Origin: TH5896 sp049578985
GTDB taxonomy: Archaea > Thermoproteota > Nitrososphaeria > Nitrososphaerales > Nitrososphaeraceae
Length of the DNA: 9,459 nt
Direction of reading: 5' to 3'
Assembly (NCBI GenBank): GCA_049578985.1
Contig: JBAUMZ010000195.1
Coordinates: forward strand, 1 to 9,459
The translations under genes were made by a program, and so were the position numbers. The notes under the pieces are model-generated. The model searched no databases and was not told the DNA's origin. It saw nothing but the letters and a program-made list of their open reading frames with translations. Shown in pieces: positions 1-5,389 of this stretch (its first letter is position 1; each line of letters starts with the position of its first letter).

Positions 1-18
1 TAAGAGCCTATCCGAAAA
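1..18 (+). repeat. Left terminal inverted repeat of the IS element
   Basis: TAAGAGCCTATCCGAAAA is the exact reverse complement of 968-985. The match breaks at the next base. The repeat contains the transposase stop codon (8-10, read on the minus strand). Confidence 0.92.
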
Positions 19-886
19 CTCCTCCTCTTCTATAAGTGATCCAAGCACAAGCAAAATGTAACATTACAATATGGTTCTCTACCTTTTTGTCCCATCTAAT
101 TAACAACCGTCTAAACCTGTTCATCCAAGAATGGGTTCTTTCAACAACCCAATGTCTAGCTCTGTATCCAGGTATCCTTTTTTCCTTACTGCTACTTATC
201 CCTCCTCTTCCTCCTCTCAATGGGATGTGAATTGTGTAACCATACTCTTCCAGTAATTCGTGTACTTCAGGAAAGTCATAACCCTTGTCAAGACACATGT
301 GCTGCTTTGATCTAATTGTTGGTTCAGGTCTACAGATTATTATACTCTGAAGTGTTATCTTACTCATCTTCATGTCATGTCTGTTAGCACCATCTACAGA
401 TACACCAAGTGGTACTCCTTTACCATCCACCAATATACTACGCTTAGTACCTGATTTAGCTCTGTCTGTGGGATTTGGTCCTGTGCTTTTTCCCCCAAGA
501 GGTGCTTTTGTAATAACACCATCCATAGCCTGCCATTTCCAATCTATTCTATTATTTTCATCATATACTGATAAATTTTCATCATATACTGATAATCCAT
601 CAATCCACATACGTTTGAATACAACTGCTTTCCTCCACTATTGGAATCTATCATGTACTGTACTTGAAGCACCAAGACTTCCAGGTAGCGCTTTCCATTG
701 ACAACCAGTACGTAGGACGTAGAAGATAGCACTCATAGCCTTCCTGTCATCCATTCTTGGACGACCAGTTTTCTTCTTCTTCTTTCTATGTGTTGACGAT
801 GATGGTAGCAGCAGTGGAACGATCCCGTCCCATATAACATCAGGTATGCAGTATGAGAAATCAACTCCTGTAACCTCTGATATCAA
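8..886 (-). pseudogene. IS5-family DDE transposase interrupted by an in-frame TAG
   Basis: Two open stretches in the same frame (886-638, 82 residues from a TTG start; 610-8, 200 residues from an internal ATG) are joined by nine sense codons and separated only by a TAG at 638-640. Read through, the product is about 291 residues. The N-terminal part shows the family signature GRPRMDDRKAMSAIFYVLRT and ends VHDRFQ. The expected W-R-K continuation follows directly after the TAG, where relatives usually have Glu. The C-terminal part holds the probable catalytic triad: Asp in AMDG, Asp in CLDKGYD and Glu in WVVERTHSW. A 7-residue duplication (LSVYDEN twice) precedes the catalytic domain. A TGA just upstream closes the frame, so TTG 886 is the only evident start. 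The 200-residue C-terminal piece alone lacks the N-terminal DNA-binding part and is unlikely to be active. Confidence 0.87.
554..595 (-). repeat. Perfect 21-bp tandem duplication inside the transposase
   Basis: Positions 554-574 and 575-595 are identical 21-base units, encoding LSVYDEN twice on the minus strand. Removing one unit restores the spacing seen in related IS5 transposases between the M-W and I-D-W-x-W motifs. This suggests a recent in-frame slippage or duplication event. Confidence 0.9.
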
Positions 887-967
887 TACATCTCAGAAGA
901 AAGTGCAGTACAGCTTAGCTTTTTCGGCTAAACACAGTTTGCTTATAACTCAATAAAACTCAACTAC

Positions 968-985
968 TTTTCGGATAGGCTCTTA
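968..985 (-). repeat. Right terminal inverted repeat of the IS element
   Basis: TTTTCGGATAGGCTCTTA is the exact reverse complement of 1-18. It lies about 80 bases upstream of the transposase start, as expected for the promoter-side end of an IS5-type element. Confidence 0.92.
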
Positions 986-1110
986 GTGTAGGACCGGGCA
1001 AGTAAATAATTATATTTCCTCAAGTTAAACGAATTGGCTATTGAATGATGCCATGTGTTGAGTACATCTCGAATAATGGCGACGATCACTACGCTTTTGA
1101 TCCCCTTGTA

Positions 1111-1120
1111 TATTTATAAA
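1111..1120 (+). promoter_or_regulatory. Archaeal TATA box for the VOC-family gene
   Basis: TATTTATAAA lies about 30 bases before the ATG at 1146. With an archaeal TATA-to-start distance of about 25 bases, the transcript would begin within a few bases of the ATG. The absence of a Shine-Dalgarno sequence fits a leaderless mRNA. The rest of 986-1145 shows nothing else I can support. Confidence 0.55.
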
Positions 1121-1145
1121 CTATACTCTATATATTATTGCCAAT

Positions 1146-1637
1146 ATGAAGAAGATAACTCCGTGCTTATGGTTCGACGATAAGGCAGAGGAGGCAGCAA
1201 AGTTTTATACCTCTATTTTTGAAAATTCAAAGATTGGTGACGTTACCTATTATGGAAAAGAGGGGTACGAGATTCATGGAAGAGAAGAAGGTTCAGCTTT
1301 GACTGTAGAATTTGAAATTGAGGACCAAAAATTTGTGGCACTAAACGGCGGCCCAGTTTTTAAATTCAACGAAGCCATTTCATTTCAGATTCATTGCAAA
1401 ACTCAAGAAGAAGTAGATTATTATTGGCAGAAACTTTCTGAGGGCGGTGATGAAAAAGCGCAGCAATGCGGTTGGCTCAAGGACAAATACGGGGTCTCGT
1501 GGCAAATTGTTCCAATAGTATTGATTCAGATGCTTAAGAATAAAGACACTAAGAAATCAGATAGTGTCATGAAGGCAATGCTTCAGATGCATAAGCTCGA
1601 CATAAACACTCTAAAGCAAGCATACGAAGGAAATTAG
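1146..1637 (+). CDS. VOC superfamily (PhnB-like / 3-dmu-9_3-mt fold) protein
   Basis: This 163-residue protein opens with MKKITPCLWFDDKAEEAAKF, the hallmark of the PhnB-like branch of the vicinal-oxygen-chelate superfamily. Members of this branch are often misnamed 3-demethylubiquinone-9 3-methyltransferase. Other family features follow in order: F-Y-x-S-I-F near residue 21, F-V-A-L-N-G-G near residue 63, the E-V-D-Y-Y-W-x-K-L segment near residue 88, and the C-terminal C-G-W-L-K-D-K-Y-G-V-S-W-Q-I-V-P block. Length and motif order match an intact member. It is probably a soluble cytoplasmic homodimer, but the substrate cannot be read from sequence and methyltransferase activity should not be assumed. 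The ATG is supported by the upstream TATA box and a typical N-terminus. The gene stands alone, with no operon partner on its strand. Confidence 0.88.
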   Translation: MKKITPCLWFDDKAEEAAKFYTSIFENSKIGDVTYYGKEGYEIHGREEGSALTVEFEIEDQKFVALNGGPVFKFNEAISFQIHCKTQEEVDYYWQKLSEGGDEKAQQCGWLKDKYGVSWQIVPIVLIQMLKNKDTKKSDSVMKAMLQMHKLDINTLKQAYEGN

Positions 1638-1658
1638 TAGTCTGTAGTCTGTAGTCTG
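1638..1658 (+). repeat. Three tandem copies of TAGTCTG directly after a stop codon
   Basis: The heptamer TAGTCTG is repeated exactly three times, starting on the first base after the VOC gene stop at 1635-1637. It is non-coding and looks like a simple slippage repeat. A T-rich run near 1711-1733 downstream could terminate transcription of this gene. Confidence 0.85.
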
Positions 1659-1794
1659 TATTAGTAATCAGTAAAATAGTAGCAGATCTACATGACGTAG
1701 AGACGAGTCAAAATTATTCTTTATTTCTTGTTCCAAATGTTTAGGTATTACCTAGTTTTAATATTATAGAAACCTCAGAAGGCCTCAGAGGTAT

Positions 1795-1801
1795 AAAAAA
1801 A
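1795..1801 (-). terminator. Oligo-T terminator after the SRPBCC gene
   Basis: Read on the minus strand, a TTCTTTTTTT run starts within about 12 bases of the stop at 1814-1816. Archaeal intrinsic termination relies mainly on such U-runs. An imperfect inverted sequence (about 1772-1790) lies just beyond. Confidence 0.5.
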
Positions 1802-1813
1802 GAAGAGTTTATC

Positions 1814-2365
1814 CTATTTGACTTCCGCTTCTGCTGCTACATTCTGTAGCGCGTCTTCTGTCGTCTTCTTGAAGCTATCTTTTGCGAAACCCTGCCCAAT
1901 AAGTGGGATGTCAGATAAATTGATTTTCCATACTACATCAACTCTTGTTGTTGCGTTATTATCTGAAGTTAATGTAATTATTCTGTAACCCGTGATGGGC
2001 CCCTCTGTAATATTCATATTTACTGCAAAATGATCTGGATTCACAGTTACAAGCTGGTGAGTTTTTGCGTCTCCTCCTGGACCTGCTTGTACTGTAACCT
2101 CTCTTTCAGTTACGCCATCTGTTTCGTTAATATTTTTGATATTTTTAATTATTGACCAATATTTTGTCTCATTGTCGATATTTGAAACAATATTCCAGAC
2201 TTTGTCTATAGGTGCAGATATTTTACGACTGACCTTGATTTCTTCCAAGGAGGCAGCTTTTACCGAGGATAGCTGACTTACTACTGTTATCATAGCAAGG
2301 ACCGAAGCTATCCCAAAGGCCACTGCCATGATTATTGGTAAACTTCCATATACAGATTTTTCCAT
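1814..2365 (-). CDS. Membrane-anchored SRPBCC (START/polyketide-cyclase-like) protein
   Basis: From the ATG at 2365 the product has 183 residues. I chose this start because GGAG (2374-2377) sits 8 bases upstream. In-frame ATGs further upstream lie at or before that site. The N-terminus, after M-E-K-S, is a strong hydrophobic segment (about residues 9-30) that should act as a signal anchor and place the rest outside the membrane. The remainder shows the SRPBCC start pattern K-V-S-R-x-I-x-A-P-I-D-K-V-W-N-I-V-S-N-I. Beta strands with T-R-V-D-V-V-W-K follow, and then a long C-terminal helix ending in A-E-A-E-V-K. The SRPBCC fold makes a hydrophobic cavity that typically binds lipids or aromatic ligands; the ligand here is unknown. 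The gene is divergent from an Lrp/AsnC-type regulator with 131 bases between starts, so that regulator may control it. Confidence 0.8.
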   Translation of the reverse strand: MEKSVYGSLPIIMAVAFGIASVLAMITVVSQLSSVKAASLEEIKVSRKISAPIDKVWNIVSNIDNETKYWSIIKNIKNINETDGVTEREVTVQAGPGGDAKTHQLVTVNPDHFAVNMNITEGPITGYRIITLTSDNNATTRVDVVWKINLSDIPLIGQGFAKDSFKKTTEDALQNVAAEAEVK

Positions 2366-2373
2366 ATTCATAT

Positions 2374-2377
2374 CTCC
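2374..2377 (-). promoter_or_regulatory. Shine-Dalgarno site selecting the SRPBCC start
   Basis: AAAGGAGATA on the minus strand places GGAG 8 bases before the ATG at 2365 but only 2 bases before the ATG at 2371. This supports the shorter protein. It is one of the few clear Shine-Dalgarno sites in the window. Confidence 0.6.
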
Positions 2378-2424
2378 TTTCATTGCAGTTAGCAGCACTT
2401 TAGAAAATCTAGAAGATAAGTCTA

Positions 2425-2442
2425 GTGCAAGCAAGACTGCAC
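2425..2442. promoter_or_regulatory. Candidate operator: GTGCA-N8-TGCAC inverted repeat
   Basis: A 5-bp-arm inverted repeat with an 8-base spacer lies 17 bases upstream of the TATA box for the regulator gene, in the divergent intergenic region. Lrp-family proteins usually bind short partial dyads of this kind. Assignment as an operator is inference. Confidence 0.3.
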
Positions 2443-2459
2443 AAAACGGAAGTTATCTC

Positions 2460-2465
2460 TTTATA
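2460..2465 (+). promoter_or_regulatory. TATA box of the two-HTH regulator gene
   Basis: CTTTATAC (TTTATA at 2460-2465) is centred about 34 bases before the ATG at 2497. This predicts a start of transcription near 2488 and a leader of only about 9 bases. It also argues for the ATG at 2497 over the in-frame ATG at 2425, which lies upstream of this promoter. Confidence 0.55.
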
Positions 2466-2477
2466 CGGCTTACGACA

Positions 2478-2487
2478 TATTCGAATA
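2478..2487. promoter_or_regulatory. Perfect palindrome TATTCGAATA at the predicted transcription start
   Basis: A 10-bp perfect palindrome lies between the TATA box and the ATG of the regulator, overlapping the predicted start site. Binding there would block polymerase, a common way for archaeal Lrp-type proteins to repress their own gene. Sequence symmetry is seen; the regulatory role is inferred. Confidence 0.35.
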
Positions 2488-2496
2488 AATATCCTC

Positions 2497-3411
2497 ATGG
2501 GAGGTACGCTAGATCAACTAGATATCGAAATCATTCGTGTTTTAATCCAAGATAGTAGAACTTCATATCGAATGGTAAGTAGGGCCGTGGGATTGAGTAC
2601 TAATGCTACAAAGACAAGAATGAAAAGATTAGTATCAAACGGTATTATCTTACAATATTTCACCACGATAAATCTTTCAGTATTTGGATATTCGAAGGTA
2701 TGTTATATTTTCCTGAGAACTGGCAATAAAGTAGAATTGATTTTGAGTCGCCTTAAACGATTAGGGAACCTGGTAATAGAGGTTCATGGTGATGGGGGAG
2801 TATCAATGTTGGGAATTGCAATAAAACCCGAAGAAGAAAGAAAAATTCGATCGTTTACGAAGGAATTAAAACCGATACTTATTCAGAATATCTTTATAGG
2901 ACAATCTTCCCCGATAAAGCTGAAGCTTAGAAGAACTGATTTTATGATAATGAGGTGTCTGTTAGGTAATGCAAGAATGGAAGTATCTGATATAGCAAAG
3001 AGAATATCAACGAGTCCGAAGAGTGTCAGTAACAGACTTGCAAAAATGAAGGAGAATCGGCTTATGATGTTTAATGTTGCTACTGATCCTCTGAAGATGA
3101 ACGGCTACATTAGATTTGGCATGGTTATCTGGTTGGAGAGAAAGGACCAGAAGACAATTAGAAGGATTCAAGAGATATTAGATAGATGTTTTGCAATAGT
3201 CCTGCCTATGATAAACCAAGAAGAGGTTATTAATTATCAGATAGTCGTTAATAGTATCTTTGATATAGATTCAGCGCTTAGTGAAATTCGATCTTTGGAT
3301 GCAGTCAAGGCGGCAGAAGTATTCATACCTTACAAAGCGAAGATACATCAAGATTGGATATTATGGGAAATTGATAAAAGAATTAATCCCCAAGAAGCTT
3401 TCCTCCCATAA
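2497..3411 (+). CDS. Lrp/AsnC-type transcriptional regulator with two HTH domains
   Basis: The 304-residue protein begins M-G-G-T-L-D-Q-L-D, and the L-D-x-x-D-x-x-I-I-x-x-L pattern is the classic opening of an AsnC HTH. HTH1 spans about residues 5-55 (S-Y-R-M-V-S-R-A-V-G-L-S then T-K-T-R-M-K-R-L). A first ligand-sensing-like alpha/beta region covers about 58-135. HTH2 spans about 145-192 (V-S-D-I-A-K-R-I-S then S-V-S-N-R-L-A-K-M). A second alpha/beta region covers about 200-282. It is thus a tandem duplication of the usual 150-residue Lrp architecture, a layout I associate with Nitrososphaeria. The start at 2497 is favoured by the TATA box at 2460 and the HTH beginning immediately. It likely acts in the cytoplasm on its own promoter and perhaps on the divergent SRPBCC gene. 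The effector is unknown. Confidence 0.82.
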   Translation: MGGTLDQLDIEIIRVLIQDSRTSYRMVSRAVGLSTNATKTRMKRLVSNGIILQYFTTINLSVFGYSKVCYIFLRTGNKVELILSRLKRLGNLVIEVHGDGGVSMLGIAIKPEEERKIRSFTKELKPILIQNIFIGQSSPIKLKLRRTDFMIMRCLLGNARMEVSDIAKRISTSPKSVSNRLAKMKENRLMMFNVATDPLKMNGYIRFGMVIWLERKDQKTIRRIQEILDRCFAIVLPMINQEEVINYQIVVNSIFDIDSALSEIRSLDAVKAAEVFIPYKAKIHQDWILWEIDKRINPQEAFLP

Positions 3412-3779
3412 CTTCATTACTTGTTACACCCAGCTATTTAGCATGTTGAATATGAAATGGGATACCACTCGTGAGTCCCAATGCCACCTGTCGCAGAGGT
3501 ATATGATGACTCAGGCGAGGTAAAATATGGTGGGCAGTGTGAATGAGTTACACAAGTCTTGTGACCAACTATATCAATAACTAACCTTACATAGTCCTAT
3601 TTTCTATATTAAACATCATTCAGGATTATGTGGTAAGACAAACTCTCAGTTCAATATCTTTGTGAAGATGTGAATATCGTGAACAAACACAACCCCCCAC
3701 CCTCAACGACTCTGAAAGAGATCTGATATATGGCAAGATTATCATCTCCAGGTCTACTATGATTCAAAACCATGGTGAA
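3412..3779. other. Intergenic stretch, no convincing gene
   Basis: This 368-base gap separates convergent genes. It contains a short reading frame (3481-3546, 21 codons beginning MPPVAEVYDD) that reads like protein but has no visible promoter and is closed by a TGA just upstream. It may be a gene remnant or chance. A 13-base perfect dyad, CACAAGTCTTGTG, sits at 3551-3563. A C-rich run lies near 3691-3701. No RNA gene was recognised. Confidence 0.4.
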
Positions 3780-4280
3780 CTAGAGTAGTCTATACCCTAA
3801 TATATTATCAATCTTCCTTGCAATTGATTGCTTATAATATTTAATTCCTGTAAAAAGATAAAGTTCAACCTTCTTTACCTCATCAAATGATAAAATTCTC
3901 TTAAACATTGAGTCAATTGCAAACACATCGCTACCGAAAACAGAGACAATAATTATGTTGTCGTGGCTAATGATTGGAGTACGTAAGAAAGGAAAATCTT
4001 GAGAACCAATGTAAAGTCGCTCTAAAACCTTGGTGTAACCCTTTTTTCCATGTTGTTTATTATTATTATTATTATTATTATTATCATCATCGTTAACGTA
4101 AATTAGTAGTCCAAATAAAACAAGTCCTTTCATCAAGCTAGGATTACAAATTATTGAAAATCTTACTACCCCCTTATCTATCAGTTTATTTAGAATCCTA
4201 TTAGCAGTTCTTGCCGAAACTGATATTAGTTTAGCTATCTCTGTAGCCATGCCAGCCTTCGAATAGATGACAAAGCTCAT
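3780..4280 (-). CDS. Half-length Lrp/AsnC-type HTH regulator with a poly-Asn linker
   Basis: The 166-residue product aligns by eye with the C-terminal half of the regulator at 2497-3411. An HTH at about residues 10-45 (M-A-T-E-I-A-K-L-I-S then T-A-N-R-I-L-N-K-L) is followed by an alpha/beta region ending K-K-V-E-L-Y-L-F-T-G-I-K-Y-Y. The terminal helix I-A-R-K-I-D-N-I-L matches W-E-I-D-K-R-I in the longer protein. Between the HTH and the sensor region lies D3-N8 (about residues 64-74), encoded by a trinucleotide repeat. Codons just upstream of the ATG (D-P-E-Y-R) also look protein-like but are preceded by TAG, so an N-terminal half may have been lost. Against that, a good TATA box sits at a proper distance upstream, so this could be a working single-HTH regulator. 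Function beyond DNA binding is unknown. Confidence 0.62.
   Translation of the reverse strand: MSFVIYSKAGMATEIAKLISVSARTANRILNKLIDKGVVRFSIICNPSLMKGLVLFGLLIYVNDDDNNNNNNNNKQHGKKGYTKVLERLYIGSQDFPFLRTPIISHDNIIIVSVFGSDVFAIDSMFKRILSFDEVKKVELYLFTGIKYYKQSIARKIDNILGYRLL
4057..4083 (-). repeat. (TTA)9 trinucleotide microsatellite encoding poly-Asn
   Basis: Nine exact TTA units on the plus strand give eight consecutive AAT (Asn) codons on the minus strand, followed on the repeat's other side by three GAT-type Asp codons. Because the unit is three bases, slippage would change linker length without shifting frame. Confidence 0.92.
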
Positions 4281-4314
4281 CCTATACTCAGGATCCTAAA
4301 CTGCCTTCTACCAA

Positions 4315-4322
4315 GTATAAAA
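4315..4322 (-). promoter_or_regulatory. TATA box for the half-length regulator
   Basis: TTTTATAC on the minus strand is centred about 38 bases before the ATG at 4280, nearly the same box as that of the long regulator. A perfect palindrome AGGATCCT (4290-4297) overlaps the predicted transcription start, mirroring the arrangement at 2478-2487. Confidence 0.45.
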
Positions 4323-4399
4323 TTGATACATACCTTACCTTAGCTTGGAATTTCAAGAAAGGAAACAATAGAAATCTAAATTATAAGCATAAGTATAGT

Positions 4400-4439
4400 C
4401 CGCTCAACTCGAGCGGATGCTAGAACATAATGTAGCATC
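4400..4439. repeat. Two adjoining stem-loops
   Basis: CCGCTC (4400-4405) pairs with GAGCGG (4411-4416) over a 5-base loop. GATGCTA (4416-4422) pairs with TAGCATC (4433-4439) over a 10-base loop. The two hairpins share base 4416. They lie in the gap between the half-length regulator and the WD40 remnant. They could be part of a terminator for the degraded gene, a small RNA or a protein-binding site; nothing else here (4281-4565) looks like a gene. Confidence 0.45.
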
Positions 4440-4565
4440 TATTCATTTGCATGTTGCCACAAGGTACCTTACGTTGCGTTCACTTATTTACGATTGAACA
4501 TACCTTTTGCTATGAGCAATAGATTGAAATAAAAGTAATCCCAAGTATTCACACTCAGGTATGCT

Positions 4566-4987
4566 CTATGTCTGCCTAGCGGCCTTGATTGTATTATCAC
4601 AAGATCCAGAAACAATCTTGCTGTTGTCTGATATTATAGCTACAGAATTAACACTTTGAAAATGATCTTCACTGGCACTTAAGAATGCTACCCCCGGTAT
4701 GATATCTCCTTGCAGTAGTTCTTCCAGCTAGATTATCAAGCTCTTTGCTAGCGACCTTCTTAAAGGCTGCCGACAGTTCAACGACACTCGTGAGCGTGTC
4801 AAGGGACTTCCGAACAAATTCCAGAGATGGTTGAAAGCTTCTTGCGATTAAAAATACAAAATATAGAAATAATAAACTCTGACGAAGAGCCTCCTGAAAA
4901 TACTATATCGGTTTCTAGCTTTTTTCCGTCCCTGAAATGTATGTGGATAGATGGGACCAACTTTCGTTGTCTAACGAAGACTGATGG
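4566..4987 (-). pseudogene. Degraded gene with a WD40-repeat end
   Basis: Three overlapping reading frames on the minus strand join into one plausible protein once two frameshifts are allowed. Segment one (4987-4802) continues in frame directly after the TAG at 4988-4990 and contains HIHFRDGKKLETDIVFSGG. Segment two (4902-4669) contains SFQPSLEFVRKSLDTL and KKVASKELDNLA. Segment three (4727-4566) contains GVAFLSASEDHF, then SVNSVA, D-N-S-K-I-V-S-G-S and D-N-T-I-K, a clear WD40 blade. Skipping one G near 4728 joins segments two and three smoothly. The usual V-W-D end of the blade is replaced by unrelated residues and a TAG, so the propeller is cut off. The N-terminal portion matches nothing I can name. 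It has no start codon, sits directly against the truncated secreted-protein gene, and is almost certainly non-functional. Confidence 0.55.
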
Positions 4988-5335
4988 CTACACATGGGTA
5001 AACCATGTTATGAAAGCAAGAGTTTCACCAATGCAACAATCAAGTCTTGAGTCTACCATTAGTACTGGGAAGGTAACTGAATGGGGTATAAATGCATGTT
5101 GAAAAGCATTGTTTAGATCATCATTATCCAAGCTGTACTGTGTAAGGTTCATCTGAGTCTCTATTCTCTGCAGATTTGTAAAGATGATAAGTGATTGTGT
5201 TACGTCTTCTTCTTGAGCTAATACATCATTAGTCAGGTCTAAGCTGAGATCCAGAGATGGTGGTTGTAATATAATCGCAACAACAAGGCCAAGACCTATT
5301 ATAAAAATAAAAAATATAGAAAGGGAGGTTCTCAT
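4988..5335 (-). CDS. Short exported helical protein, probably a truncated relative of its upstream neighbour
   Basis: From the ATG at 5335 the product has 115 residues. A signal peptide or anchor (about residues 6-40) ends in V-L-A-Q-E-E, the same cleavage motif as the upstream protein. A short helical stretch follows (N-L-Q-R-I-E-T-Q-M-N-L then F-Q-H-A-F-I-P-H-S), resembling I-E-Q-I-R-G-H-L and M-A-H-T-L-H-P-I in the gene at 5390-6502. After about residue 94 the sequence stops looking like that family and ends at a TAG beyond which the same frame stays open into the WD40-type remnant. This suggests a deletion fused the head of a secreted helical protein to another gene. The gap of 54 bases from the upstream gene, same strand, suggests co-transcription. 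It may be a pseudogene rather than a working small protein. Confidence 0.5.
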   Translation of the reverse strand: MRTSLSIFFIFIIGLGLVVAIILQPPSLDLSLDLTNDVLAQEEDVTQSLIIFTNLQRIETQMNLTQYSLDNDDLNNAFQHAFIPHSVTFPVLMVDSRLDCCIGETLAFITWFTHV

Positions 5336-5389
5336 CAATTTGCTATTGCTTATACAGTAGGCCAGACCCGATTTTAGATGCCCTTGCGG

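Larger units (their letters stand above)
1..985 (-). mobile_element. IS5-family insertion sequence, complete but with a broken transposase
   Basis: The element is bounded by an 18-bp perfect inverted repeat (1-18 and 968-985) and contains one transposase reading region on the minus strand that nearly fills it. The outermost TA on each side could be a duplicated TA target site or part of the repeat. Because TA is its own complement, and the left flank lies outside the window, the sequence cannot decide. The transposase has a DUF4096-like N-terminus and a DDE domain, typical of the IS427/IS1031 side of the IS5 family. The transposase stop lies inside the left repeat. Because the transposase is interrupted, the copy should move only if a related element supplies the enzyme in trans. 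Confidence 0.88.

Noticed and set aside
372..701. Plus-strand open frames within the insertion sequence (36-230 and 372-701)
   Set aside because: They are the complement of the transposase and show no independent features.
1772..1790. Hairpin plus T-run as a bacterial-type rho-independent terminator
   Set aside because: The inverted sequence is imperfect, and the T-run comes before it in the direction of the minus-strand gene. Only the T-run itself is kept as an archaeal terminator.
2425..2496. Start of the long regulator at ATG 2425
   Set aside because: The extra 24 residues precede the HTH, contain the candidate operator and TATA box, and do not resemble the family.
3281..3523. Plus-strand open frame overlapping the end of the long regulator
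   Set aside because: Most of it overlaps the well-supported regulator in another frame, and it has no promoter or domain.
4827..5102. Plus-strand open frame of 91 codons
   Set aside because: It is antisense to the short secreted protein and the WD40-type remnant, has no promoter or recognisable domain, and its latter half is the complement of a convincing signal-bearing protein.
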